Below, piece after piece: positions 16,195 through 24,539 of a stretch of 64,000 nucleotides of DNA (position 1 is the first letter of the stretch; each line of letters opens with the position of its first letter). A program made the translations under genes and the position numbers. The stretch lies in contig NZ_CANMVP010000027.1 of assembly GCF_947501385.1 (NCBI RefSeq), positions 1 through 64,000 on the forward strand. The letters are read 5' to 3'. The notes under the pieces are model-generated. The model saw only the letters and a list, made by a program, of their open reading frames with translations. It did not search any database and had not been told where the DNA came from. The stretch comes from an uncultured Polaribacter sp. (GTDB lineage: Bacteria; Bacteroidota; Bacteroidia; Flavobacteriales; Flavobacteriaceae).

Positions 16195-17136
16195 TTACAT
16201 TAAAAATTGTCCACTAATTGAAGTATTGTCTTGCACTTTATGCATAACATCCGCAAATAATGGCGCGCAAGATACAACTTTTATTTTAGAAGTTTCTTTC
16301 TTTAAAGGAATTGTATCTGAAACAATTAGCTCTGTTAATCCTGAGTTTTCTATTTTTTCGTACGCGTTACCAGAAAGTATTGGGTGTGTACAAATTGCAC
16401 GTACACTTAAAGCGCCTCTTTCCATCATTAGATTTGCGGCATGTGCCAATGTTCCTCCTGTATCTATCATATCGTCAACTAGAATCACATTTTTACCACG
16501 TACATCTCCAATCAATTCCATGTGTGAAATTACATTGGCTTTTTTACGTTGTTTATAACAAATTACAACATCTGAATGCAAGTGCTTAGAATATGCATAC
16601 GCTCTTTTAGAACCTCCCATATCTGGAGATGCAATGGTTAAATTGTCTAATTTTAAGCTTTTTATATACGGCATAAAAATAGTAGATGCGAATAAATGAT
16701 CTACTGGCTTTTCGAAGAATCCCTGAATTTGATCTGCATGCAAATCCATGGTCATAATTCTTGTTGCTCCTGCAGATTGCAATAAATTTGCCACTAATTT
16801 TGCGCCTATGGCAACTCTTGGTTGGTCTTTTCTATCTTGTCTTGCCCAACCAAAATACGGCATCACTGCAGTAATATGTCTTGCAGATGCTCTTTTTGCT
16901 GCATCTAACATTAACAACATTTCCATTAAATTGTCTGCATTTGGAAAAGTGGATCCTATGATAAAGATTCTTCTTCCTCTTACAGATTCTTCAAAAGCGG
17001 GTTGAAATTCGCCGTCACTAAAATAAGTTGTTTTTACTTTTCCTAAAGTAGTATTGTATTCTTTCGCAATTTTCTCTGCCAGAACGATACTTTGTCGGCA
17101 AGCAAAAAGTTTTGGTGCTAATTGATTTGTAGGCAT
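16195..17136 (-). CDS. prs: Ribose-phosphate pyrophosphokinase
   Basis: 313 residues. Makes PRPP from ribose-5-phosphate and ATP, feeding purine, pyrimidine, NAD and the Upp salvage step. The catalytic flexible-loop region DRKDQPRVAI, the SPDMGGSKRA segment and the PRPP-binding loop VILVDDMIDTGGT are clear. Upstream frame is open to 17169, but the ATG at 17136 gives MPTNQLAPKLFACRQS, the normal start. First gene of prs-rplY-pth. Divergent from the tRNA-Leu region. Confidence 0.95.
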   Translation of the reverse strand: MPTNQLAPKLFACRQSIVLAEKIAKEYNTTLGKVKTTYFSDGEFQPAFEESVRGRRIFIIGSTFPNADNLMEMLLMLDAAKRASARHITAVMPYFGWARQDRKDQPRVAIGAKLVANLLQSAGATRIMTMDLHADQIQGFFEKPVDHLFASTIFMPYIKSLKLDNLTIASPDMGGSKRAYAYSKHLHSDVVICYKQRKKANVISHMELIGDVRGKNVILVDDMIDTGGTLAHAANLMMERGALSVRAICTHPILSGNAYEKIENSGLTELIVSDTIPLKKETSKIKVVSCAPLFADVMHKVQDNTSISGQFLM

Positions 17137-17208
17137 GTAGTTGTATTTTAGTTGTATTGTTGTGAGCAAACAAAAGTAGAAATTATTTATGAAGTTTGAT
17201 ATGTATTT

Positions 17209-17242
17209 TTTGACTTTAAAATAAAAAAAATTGATACATTTG
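17209..17242 (+). promoter_or_regulatory. Promoter upstream of the tRNA-Leu locus
   Basis: TTTG at 17209-17212 and TACATTTG at 17235-17242 match the Bacteroidota -33/-7 pair, with 22 bases between (consensus about 19). It lies 20 bases before the broken tRNA copy, as expected for a tRNA promoter. The transcript would cross the broken copy and the GIY-YIG gene before reaching the intact tRNA. Confidence 0.45.
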
Positions 17243-17261
17243 CAATCCTATTACATACTTT

Positions 17262-17329
17262 GCTCAAGTGGCTGCCTATCGGCAGATAGGGCGGAATTGG
17301 TAGACCTGTCTACCGACAGGCAGGCGCGC
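17262..17329 (+). pseudogene. Broken 5' copy of tRNA-Leu with two 20-bp palindromic inserts
   Basis: Removing 17272-17291 (CTGCCTATCGGCAGATAGGG) and 17306-17325 (CTGTCTACCGACAGGCAGGC) leaves the same 28 bases as the start of the intact tRNA at 17591: GCTCAAGTGG, CGGAATTGGTAGAC, GCGC. The copy stops before the anticodon stem. Both inserts are 20 bases long and self-complementary. It is not a functional tRNA. Confidence 0.8.
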
Positions 17330-17341
17330 AAAATATGATAT

Positions 17342-17587
17342 ATGTTCTATGTTTACGCAATTTCTAGTGTTGAAGGAAATTATATTTATGTTGGATTAAC
17401 TTCTAACTTAGAAGAAAGGATTTTTAGACATAATGGTTTGAGAGAGAAGACAACAAAACCTTATGCTCCTTTTACACTTCTTTTTTTTGAAGAAGTAACC
17501 ACTAGAATGGAAGCTAGAAAAAGAGAAAAGTATTGGAAATCTGGTATAGGCAAAGAAAAATTACGATCTTTGCGAGATTCTAAGTAA
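17342..17587 (+). CDS. Small GIY-YIG nuclease-domain protein
   Basis: 81 residues, a single UvrC/Slx1-type GIY-YIG domain. FYVYAISS...NYIYVGLTSNLEERIFRHN gives the two beta strands (YVY and YVG as GIY and YIG), followed by the catalytic Arg. EARKREKYWKSGIGKEKL carries the Glu-containing helix. Such stand-alone domains are multicopy in flavobacteria. It sits exactly between the truncated and intact copies of tRNA-Leu, ending three bases before the intact copy, which suggests the gene arrived with a duplication of the tRNA 5' end. Confidence 0.85.
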   Translation: MFYVYAISSVEGNYIYVGLTSNLEERIFRHNGLREKTTKPYAPFTLLFFEEVTTRMEARKREKYWKSGIGKEKLRSLRDSK

Positions 17588-17590
17588 TTT

Positions 17591-17672
17591 GCTCAAGTGG
17601 CGGAATTGGTAGACGCGCTGGATTCAAAATCCAGTTTTTTCGGAAGTGCGGGTTCGATTCCCGCCTTGAGTA
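17591..17672 (+). tRNA. tRNA-Leu (anticodon CAA)
   Basis: Acceptor arms GCTCAAG and CTTGAGT pair (first pair G-U). The D-arm is GGCGGAATTGGTAGACGC. The anticodon stem CTGGA/TCCAG encloses loop TTCAAAA with anticodon CAA. A short variable arm and T-arm GCGGGTTCGATTCCCGC follow. The CCA end is not encoded. Confidence 0.95.
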
Positions 17673-17677
17673 CTGTA

Positions 17678-17712
17678 AACCCTTTAAAAACATTGTTTTT
17701 AAAGGGTTTTTT
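17678..17712 (+). terminator. Terminator after tRNA-Leu
   Basis: AAACCCTTTAAAAAC and GTTTTTAAAGGGTTT form a long stem with a four-base loop, followed by TTT. Confidence 0.8.
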
Positions 17713-17754
17713 AATTTTTGGGGCTACTTATAGGGCTACTAATCTTTTTAACTC

Positions 17755-18999
17755 TTAGTTTTTACCATATTTTCGAAATGCCTGTATTGTTTGATAATAA
17801 CCATACCCAATGAAAATTTTAGCTACATAAGTAATTATTATTGCAAATAGATTATCTGAGTTATATAACTTATGATTCCAAGCGATTGGATTTATAAATT
17901 TTATAAACTCATTAGTGCTTTCCTTAAAAGCATTAGTTGACATCGCTATAGATATATCTTTGTTGTATAATAATATCAAGCTTACAATAAAGAAAAATGT
18001 AAAAGTTATAGAGAGTGTAAAAATCACACCTCTAACCCAACTACGATTATAGTCATTTGAAATCTTATTTAAAAATAAAATTATTTTATTCTTATTAAAG
18101 ATTATAATTATTCTATTCTTAAATTTACCAAAGACACTAAATTTCTCATAACTGCTAACTGTTTTGTATTCTAATTCTTTTCTAAAAACACTCATTTCAT
18201 GGTGATGAAAATCAAGTGCTTCAATATGATTTTCATTTTTTCTAAATTCTTGCTTGATTCTTCTGTATGATTCTCGAATTCCTTTATATGTAGATTTGAG
18301 AGAGTTTTTTATTTTTTCATTGAAATCAACTTTACTATGGTTCTCATCATTAAATTGTAAAAGTATTTTATTTATTAGCTTGTTGTTTGGATTGAATTTA
18401 TTTAAAGGAATAGTATATAATTCCTCAACAAGTTTTTCACATATCTTTATCTCTGAATTACTTCTAGACAAGTTTTTCTTTAAGTAATACGATAAACTTT
18501 CCTTATCAGGTATTGAATTATTTATTTTTATACCAAACACTTGAAGAGTACACCAAAAATTGGAATTAGAAATATCTAATCCATTTTTAAAAATAGCTTT
18601 TTCAAAACTTATATAAGTGTCTTTTGAAACTTTATTATGTCTAAAAATGACAGCTTTTTTAAAAGTAGTTTCTGAAAAAATAGAAATATTTAAGAAATCT
18701 GTTAAATGAAAATATTGATTATCTTCAAATGTAGATTGATAAAAATCTACTAATTGATTAAAAGTAGTATTACGACATTTTATCCCTTTTTCAAACGTAC
18801 AATTATGAAATCTAACTTTTTTATTGAAAACATAATCACTTAAATCTACTAAAAAACTGAAAACATAATCTTTGTAATTAATTTCTTCACCTGCTTCTAA
18901 TTCATCAAGAAATTGATGTATAGAAACGGAAGTCAAGGGTGCTGATTTTCCTTCTTTTTTGTAATTCTCATTTTTTGAATATTTTCTTAAAACAGCCAT
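17755..18999 (-). CDS. Pentapeptide-repeat membrane protein, last gene of the type I RM operon
   Basis: 414 residues. About residues 40-150 are imperfect pentapeptide-type repeats (F-x-N-C-T-F, CRNTTFNQLVDF, FYQSTFEDN, FSETTFKKAVIF, FEKAIFKNGLDIS), predicted to form a beta-helix. A charged helical segment follows (YRRIKQEFRKNENHIEALDFHHHEM). Two hydrophobic helices lie near 322-345 and 383-403. The C-terminus YYQTIQAFRKYGKN is typical of a family of membrane pentapeptide proteins. Three bases separate it from the hsdR stop, so it is cotranscribed. Function is unknown; a membrane-linked defence or accessory role is only suggested by context. Confidence 0.8.
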   Translation of the reverse strand: MAVLRKYSKNENYKKEGKSAPLTSVSIHQFLDELEAGEEINYKDYVFSFLVDLSDYVFNKKVRFHNCTFEKGIKCRNTTFNQLVDFYQSTFEDNQYFHLTDFLNISIFSETTFKKAVIFRHNKVSKDTYISFEKAIFKNGLDISNSNFWCTLQVFGIKINNSIPDKESLSYYLKKNLSRSNSEIKICEKLVEELYTIPLNKFNPNNKLINKILLQFNDENHSKVDFNEKIKNSLKSTYKGIRESYRRIKQEFRKNENHIEALDFHHHEMSVFRKELEYKTVSSYEKFSVFGKFKNRIIIIFNKNKIILFLNKISNDYNRSWVRGVIFTLSITFTFFFIVSLILLYNKDISIAMSTNAFKESTNEFIKFINPIAWNHKLYNSDNLFAIIITYVAKIFIGYGYYQTIQAFRKYGKN

Positions 19000-19002
19000 T
19001 TC

Positions 19003-21858
19003 TTAACTTGTTATCCCACTAATAAATGTTTCCACAAACTCCAATATCTTATTTGTAATTCTTTCAGCTTTCGTCTTTCTTTCTTTCAAACTTGGACGAG
19101 TATTCATTGTTCCAATAATATCATCACGTAAAGGAATTTTTTCTGTAAACATATAATCGCCAATTACTTTTTCTAACTTTTGCTCGTTTAAGCCTTCCTC
19201 TGAACTTAACAGTTTTATAGCTTGTAATTTTTCAGCAGTCATAAACTGAATAAATTCATCTGGAATATCTTCTGAATCTTCAATGGTTGGTATATGTTCA
19301 TTAATGAACTTTTCAATTAACTCACGTTTACTTCTTAATTGTGTATCTCCAGCTACAATATCCAAAATGTTTTTCAGTTGTTTTTCTTTATCTTCAACCG
19401 AAACTGAATTTTTAAGATTTGCTAATAATTTTAAAATATAACTAACATTTATTTCGTCTCTATGTATTAGCTCTAATTCAAAATCAATATCATTTAAGAT
19501 TGATACTTTTTCCTTAGCGTTTTCTCTTTTTACTTTATCTCGTAAATCTAAATACTTGCTTTTGTAGTCTTCAAAGGATTGTTCATTTATACTAATATCA
19601 TCAAAAGTAAATTCGGTAAAAGTTTTTAAAACATTTAATGTTCTCATTAACTCTCTAAATGCTTTGGCAAAATCCAATTCATCTTCTTCACTTTCTAAAT
19701 GAGAAACACTATCAATAGTTGGCGTTATTTGGAGTAATTGAATAAATGCCTCATCCATTTTTTTTACATAATCTTCATATGGCGCAATAATTATTTCGTC
19801 TTTAGATTCTATGTTCGAGAATAATGCAATAGCATCATCCGTATGCTGTTTTAAGTTTCTAAAACAAACCACATTTCCTTGCGATTTTACTTCATTTAGA
19901 ATCCTGTTTGTTCTTGAGAAAGCCTGAATTAAACCGTGATATTTCAAGTTTTTATCTACATATATTGTATTCAATGTTTTGCTATCAAAACCTGTTAAAA
20001 ACATAATTACGACTAATAAAATATCAACCTGTTTGTGTTTTACTCTTTTGGCAATATCGTTGTAATAATTATAATAACTCTGCGTGTCTTTTGTAGAATA
20101 ATTTGTGCCAAAAGTTTTGTTGTAATCGGCAATAAAACTATCTAAATGTTCTCTTGTATGTTGAGATTTGTATTTAGTAACTGGTTCAGCAACAACATTC
20201 AAATCTACTTCATCAAATTCAGAAGTTGTAAAACCTAAAGCGTCTTTATCTTCTTCATTTGCTTGATAAGAAAATATAGTTGCCACTTTTAAATTATGCT
20301 CTTTTGCTTTAAAAAGTTGGTAATATTTAATAAGCGTTTCTACATTACTTACACACATTATTGCTGTAAATTCTTTACTATGTGTTTTTCTATTGTGATT
20401 AGCAATTATATATTCAGTAATGGCATCTAAACGTTCTGGTGCTTCCATTACTTCCTTTTCGTCTATAGCTTCAACATCAATATCTAACATGTGTTCTTTC
20501 TTTTTGAACGTATTAATGTATTCAATAGAGAATTTTAAAACATTTTCATCTCGTATTGCATCTGTAATTACATATTTGTGTAAAGATTTTTCACCTCCAA
20601 ATAACATTGCAGTTGTTCGTTTTCCAAATTCATTAGTACCTGCATTATCTTCAAAAATCGGAGTTCCAGTAAAACCAAACATCTGACTTTTTTGGAAGAA
20701 ATTTTTAATATCTTGATGTGTTTTTCCAAACTGACTTCTATGGCATTCATCAAATATAAAAATCACTCGTTTGTCTTTTAAAACTTCCATTTGGTTTAAA
20801 TACCTAGTCTTGCTAATGGCAGTATTTAGTTTTTGAATGGTAGTAACAATTAATTTATTATCGCCAGCCAATTGTTTTACTAAAGCTTTGGTGTTATTAG
20901 TACCATCAATACTGCCTTTGCTGAAACTATTGAACACTTTGGTAGTTTGGTAATCTAAATCTTTTCTATCTACCACAAAAACCACCTTATGCACTTTGGG
21001 CATATGAGTAAGAATTTGACTAGCCTTAAAACTGGTTAAAGTTTTACCAGAACCTGTAGTATGCCAAATAAAACCGTTTTTGGTGGTGTTTTTTACTCTT
21101 TCTATAATAGCTTCTACTGCAAAATATTGATAAGGACGAAGTACCATTAGTATTTTGGCTGATTCGTTTAAAACAACATACCTAGCAATCATTTTAGAGA
21201 TATGGCAAGGCTCTAAAAATATGTCTGTAAACTTAGATAATTGAGTTACTAATTTATTATTGGTATCGCTCCAATAAAAAGTTTGCTTAAAACTACGAGC
21301 TTTTATTGGGCTGTTAGCATAGTACTTAGTGTTTACGCCATTGCTAATTACAAATATTTGTACAAACTGAAACAAACCTGCTCCTGCTCCAAAACTATGA
21401 CGTTCGTATCTATTAATTTGATTGAAAGCTTCTTTTAATTCTAACCCTCTGCGTTTTAGTTCTATTTGTACTAAAGGCAAGCCGTTTATTAAAATGGTTA
21501 AATCATAACGGTTTTTGTATGTGCCTTCCATCGTTACCTGTTGAGTAACTTGAAACTCATTTTTACACCAATGTAGTTGATTGATGAGTTCTATGGTTTT
21601 GCTTTCACCATTATTGTTAGTAAAAGGAACTCTATCTCGTAAAATTTTAGCTCGTTGAAATATAGAACCTTTGTTTATGTAATTTAAAATTTGTTTAAAA
21701 TCATTATCAGATAATGTAATTTTATTGTGCTTTTCTAACTGAGATTTTAGGTTCAATAATAAATCGTCTTCGTCTTTAATAACCACTTTCCCATAACCCA
21801 ATTGTACTAATTGGCTTACCAAACTGTTTTCTAATAATTGTTCTGATTGTATGGTCAT
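19003..21858 (-). CDS. hsdR: Type I restriction enzyme, R (nuclease-translocase) subunit
   Basis: 951 residues. The ATP-driven DNA translocase and nuclease subunit. The PD-(D/E)xK nuclease is near the N-terminus (D119 in NRYDLTI, E133-L-K135 in QIELKRRG), with the QxxxY-like motif after it. Superfamily-2 motor motifs follow: Walker A HTTGSGKT 266-273, DECH 370-373, GFTGTP 395-400 and AFSRTNRI later. A helical C-terminus (about 850-951) in this family contacts HsdM. The gene looks intact. Its ATG overlaps the stop of the upstream FRG-tail frame (TAATG), so it depended on translation of the FRG gene, which is now broken; expression may have dropped. Confidence 0.95.
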   Translation of the reverse strand: MTIQSEQLLENSLVSQLVQLGYGKVVIKDEDDLLLNLKSQLEKHNKITLSDNDFKQILNYINKGSIFQRAKILRDRVPFTNNNGESKTIELINQLHWCKNEFQVTQQVTMEGTYKNRYDLTILINGLPLVQIELKRRGLELKEAFNQINRYERHSFGAGAGLFQFVQIFVISNGVNTKYYANSPIKARSFKQTFYWSDTNNKLVTQLSKFTDIFLEPCHISKMIARYVVLNESAKILMVLRPYQYFAVEAIIERVKNTTKNGFIWHTTGSGKTLTSFKASQILTHMPKVHKVVFVVDRKDLDYQTTKVFNSFSKGSIDGTNNTKALVKQLAGDNKLIVTTIQKLNTAISKTRYLNQMEVLKDKRVIFIFDECHRSQFGKTHQDIKNFFQKSQMFGFTGTPIFEDNAGTNEFGKRTTAMLFGGEKSLHKYVITDAIRDENVLKFSIEYINTFKKKEHMLDIDVEAIDEKEVMEAPERLDAITEYIIANHNRKTHSKEFTAIMCVSNVETLIKYYQLFKAKEHNLKVATIFSYQANEEDKDALGFTTSEFDEVDLNVVAEPVTKYKSQHTREHLDSFIADYNKTFGTNYSTKDTQSYYNYYNDIAKRVKHKQVDILLVVIMFLTGFDSKTLNTIYVDKNLKYHGLIQAFSRTNRILNEVKSQGNVVCFRNLKQHTDDAIALFSNIESKDEIIIAPYEDYVKKMDEAFIQLLQITPTIDSVSHLESEEDELDFAKAFRELMRTLNVLKTFTEFTFDDISINEQSFEDYKSKYLDLRDKVKRENAKEKVSILNDIDFELELIHRDEINVSYILKLLANLKNSVSVEDKEKQLKNILDIVAGDTQLRSKRELIEKFINEHIPTIEDSEDIPDEFIQFMTAEKLQAIKLLSSEEGLNEQKLEKVIGDYMFTEKIPLRDDIIGTMNTRPSLKERKTKAERITNKILEFVETFISGITS

Positions 21859-22583
21859 TATTTAGTTTCGTTATTTAAATAATTAACAAAATCAATTATC
21901 TTTTTAGTGGTTTCTTCTGCTACATTTCTACGATTTTTTAAACTAGGTTTACTTATTAGTGTAGATATTACACTATCGGGCAAAGGACTTTTTTCATCGT
22001 ATAAATATGTATTTATTACCTTTTTCAATTCAACCTCCTTTAACTTCTCTTTTTTTGCAAAAGCAGAGAGTTTATCATTCTTTTCTTCTGCCCAAAAAGT
22101 TGCTTCATTAAATTTACTACTTAATATTTCAGGCGGATTATCTTTGGACTTTTCTTTAGTTGTTTTTGAATCTACATAAATAGAAATTGGTCTATGTGAT
22201 ATACTTGCTATATAGCCTTCGTCTTTGTAACGTTCTCTTATATAGCTACTCATATGACTAAGATCTGGATAAACTGACCCACTATGAATATTTAAAGATT
22301 CTAATTGCTCTAACAATATTTCTTTGAATTTGCATCGATTATTACAATTCGACTAGGTAAACTGTCTAAACTCTTTCTTGACTTTTCACTACTAACAAAT
22401 ATAAAATCACCACTCTGATTATTTATTCTTTGATTTTTGGCAATTCCCTGTACGAACCAATTTTTTGAAAAACATTCTTCTTTTTGTGTTTGAGTTAAAT
22501 TGCAAGAATTATTCTTATAATCTTCATCCCTGCTTACAACATTATTCGTAATACATTTTAACCTTTCATCATCAAAATTTAAA
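21858..22583 (-). pseudogene. 3' part of the FRG-domain gene (frameshifted), with HsdR-like C-terminal module
   Basis: Two frames make up this piece. Right of about 22325 the minus strand reads NFDDERLKCITNNVVSRDED through SRIVIIDANSKK, the expected continuation of the FRG protein. One base is then missing in an A-run, and translation continues in another frame as EQLESLNIHSGSVYPDLSHM, the usual end of an FRG domain. The last ~50 residues (LKKVINTYLYDEKSPLPDSV, SKPSLKNRRNVAEETTKKI) align with the HsdR C-terminus (LEKVIGDYMFTEKIPLRDDI, RPSLKERKTKAERITNKI). The 152-codon frame could start only at a TTG at 22316, so I treat it as a broken tail, not a separate gene. Confidence 0.75.
22576..22583. 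repeat. Target-site duplication, left copy
   Basis: AATTTAAA; the same eight bases occur at 23542-23549 on the other side of the IS1595-type element. AT-rich context makes the exact boundary uncertain. Confidence 0.5.
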
Positions 22584-23541
22584 AATTGAGTTAGTCATTT
22601 AATTTCCGTATATTATACCCTTTAAAATATATGATATGAAACAATTTGAAGGACAAGATATACTAAACTTTATAAAAGAACTACCAAATGATGATGCTTG
22701 TAAAGCTTATTTATCGAAAATAAAATGGCAAGATGGTTTTATTTGTGTGAAATGTGGACATACAAAAGGGTGTGAAAAATCAGGATATAACTATCATTGC
22801 TATAATTGTCATCATGTAGAAAGTGCAACAGCAAACACACTATTTCATAAAGTTAAATTTGGTTTACAAAAAGCCTTTTGTGTCGCTTTTGAGATGAGTA
22901 CAAGTAGCAAAAGCATATCTAGTGTTCAGATGGGAAAACGCTTTAGTATCCGGCAAGGAACCGCCTGGTTTTTTATGCAAAAAGTACGTAAAGCTATGAA
23001 AAGTAGCCAAAAATATCCTTTAAAAAAATTAATACATGTTGATGAATTTACAGTAGGCGGAAAAGAAGAAGGAAAACAAGGTAGAAGTTATGACTCAAAA
23101 AAGAAGAAGGCAGTAATAGCAGTAGAGTTAACTGAAAATAATAAAGTGAAAAGAGTTTACATAAAGTCTATTGATGACTATTCAGCAAAATCATTAACAC
23201 CAATATTTGAAGAGCATATAAGTACTTCTGCTAAAATAATAACAGACAAATGGAGAGGATACGAACCTTTAAAAGAAATTTATAATATTGAACAAATCTA
23301 TAGTAATAATGGAACTAATTTTAAACAATTGCATATCATGATTATGCAAGTAAAATCATGGTTAAGAGCAATACCAACACATGTAAGTAAATGGCATATT
23401 CAAGCTTATTTTGATGAGTTTTGTTTTAGAATTAATCGTTCTCAATTTAAGACTAGTATCTTTCATAAAACAATTACCAGAATGGTAGAAGCTAAACCAA
23501 TATACCAAAATCAATTAAAACAGAAGCTAAACGTATAACTC
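22584..23541 (+). mobile_element. IS1595-type insertion sequence inserted in the FRG gene
   Basis: About 955 bases. The left end reads inward as GAGTTAGTCATTTAATTTCCG (from 22588). The right end, read inward on the other strand, is GAGTTATACGTTTAGC, so the termini are imperfect inverted repeats. AATTTAAA flanks both sides as an 8-bp duplication, the size usual for IS1595. A single transposase ORF fills it. Joining the flanks restores the FRG reading frame (DNFLN then FDDER). Confidence 0.85.
22636..23538 (+). CDS. IS1595 family (ISXO2-like) transposase
   Basis: 300 residues, apparently intact. An N-terminal zinc ribbon (CVKCGHTKGCEKSG...YHCYNCHH, about 36-58) binds DNA ends. The ISXO2-like DDE-type domain follows, with IHVDEFTVGGKEEGKQG, then ITDKWRGYEPL, and the C-terminal YFDEFCFRINR where the last acidic residue lies. 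Its stop codon falls inside the right terminal repeat, typical of compact IS elements. No frameshift is seen, so the element may still be mobile. Confidence 0.92.
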   Translation: MKQFEGQDILNFIKELPNDDACKAYLSKIKWQDGFICVKCGHTKGCEKSGYNYHCYNCHHVESATANTLFHKVKFGLQKAFCVAFEMSTSSKSISSVQMGKRFSIRQGTAWFFMQKVRKAMKSSQKYPLKKLIHVDEFTVGGKEEGKQGRSYDSKKKKAVIAVELTENNKVKRVYIKSIDDYSAKSLTPIFEEHISTSAKIITDKWRGYEPLKEIYNIEQIYSNNGTNFKQLHIMIMQVKSWLRAIPTHVSKWHIQAYFDEFCFRINRSQFKTSIFHKTITRMVEAKPIYQNQLKQKLNV

Positions 23542-24538
23542 AATTTAAAAAATTGTCCGATTCTGGAACAAATGAATAAACTAAACCATCTGCATTTGCT
23601 CTATCTAAATTATTACAAGAAAAGAAAATAGATACTAAAGGATTTCTTGTGATATCTAAAAGTCTTGTTGGCATACCAAAATGCTGCATTGTTATTAAGC
23701 GTTCATAAATGCTATAATTGTTTGAAAAAGCTTCTGGTTTTAAAGAAAGAATATCATAATACATTCTTGCTTCATTTTCTGCATATTTTTCTTCTCTAGT
23801 AAGGCTAGAATCCAAGAGCCAAGTTGCATCCGCTTGCCCTCTGTAATAATTGTTTACACTACCTTTACTTAGCACATCCAACAACTCCCTTAATTCCTCT
23901 TTTTCTTCTTCTCCTACTTTAGAAAAAATAAAATGAATACGGTCTTCATATTCTTTAGAAATAAATAATTTTTCAACCTTAGTTTGGAGATTTATATTTG
24001 GGTTTTTATTCTCTTTTACTAAATTCGCTAGCTGAATAAATAAATCTCGTCCTTGTTCTGTTTTAGAATAAGCTATAAAATCTGACCTTTTTCTTGGAGC
24101 TTGATTCTCTAATAAATACTGCAAATAAGTGTATAAGAAGTTTCTTTTCTGTATTTCTATTTTATTATTTGGGTCATTTTTATTGAGTTGCTTTAATAAA
24201 TGCCAAAGAACAAATTCCTTAATATATTCGTACCTTTTTGATTGACCATCTTCCTTATGGTCTTCAAAAAGTGTTGTAATATTTTTTATATTTATATCGT
24301 TTCTGTGAGAATTTCGGTTTATACTTAAATTAATCTTACTTTCTTTAAAATAAGTTTCTCCTTTACTATTGATTTCTTTTTTTACATCATCACTTAAAAA
24401 AAAATGCTGAAAAGTTAAACCACCAACAGATTCAAAATACTCTAATGTCCAATAATAGTATTTTTTAGTGTCTAAAAAGCTTTTTAGGTAAAATTCAAAC
24501 TCTTTTTGTATTTCATTATTTATTATCGTTAAATCCAT
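23540..24538 (-). pseudogene. 5' part of an FRG-domain defence-associated gene, cut by the IS
   Basis: About 332 residues before the IS. The first ~200 residues are charged and helical with no recognised domain. NNYYRGQADATWLLDSSL (the Y/F-R-G-Q motif that names the domain) and QHFGMPTRLLDITRNPL are the FRG signatures. The frame ends a few codons into the duplicated target site. The start is the ATG at 24538, one base after the hsdS stop (TAATATG), the same spacing as hsdM-hsdS. Rejoined with the part left of the IS, the original protein was about 570 residues. FRG proteins are found in defence loci; their activity is not established. Confidence 0.85.
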
Positions 24539-24539
24539 A

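Noticed and set aside
17262..17672. tRNA intron with a homing endonuclease
   Set aside because: The downstream tRNA is complete by itself and the upstream copy lacks the 3' half, so no splicing is needed.
21858..22316. Independent 152-codon gene upstream of hsdR
   Set aside because: Only a TTG could start it, and its first residues are the normal end of an FRG domain. The preceding FRG frame joins it with a one-base shift, so it is a broken gene tail.
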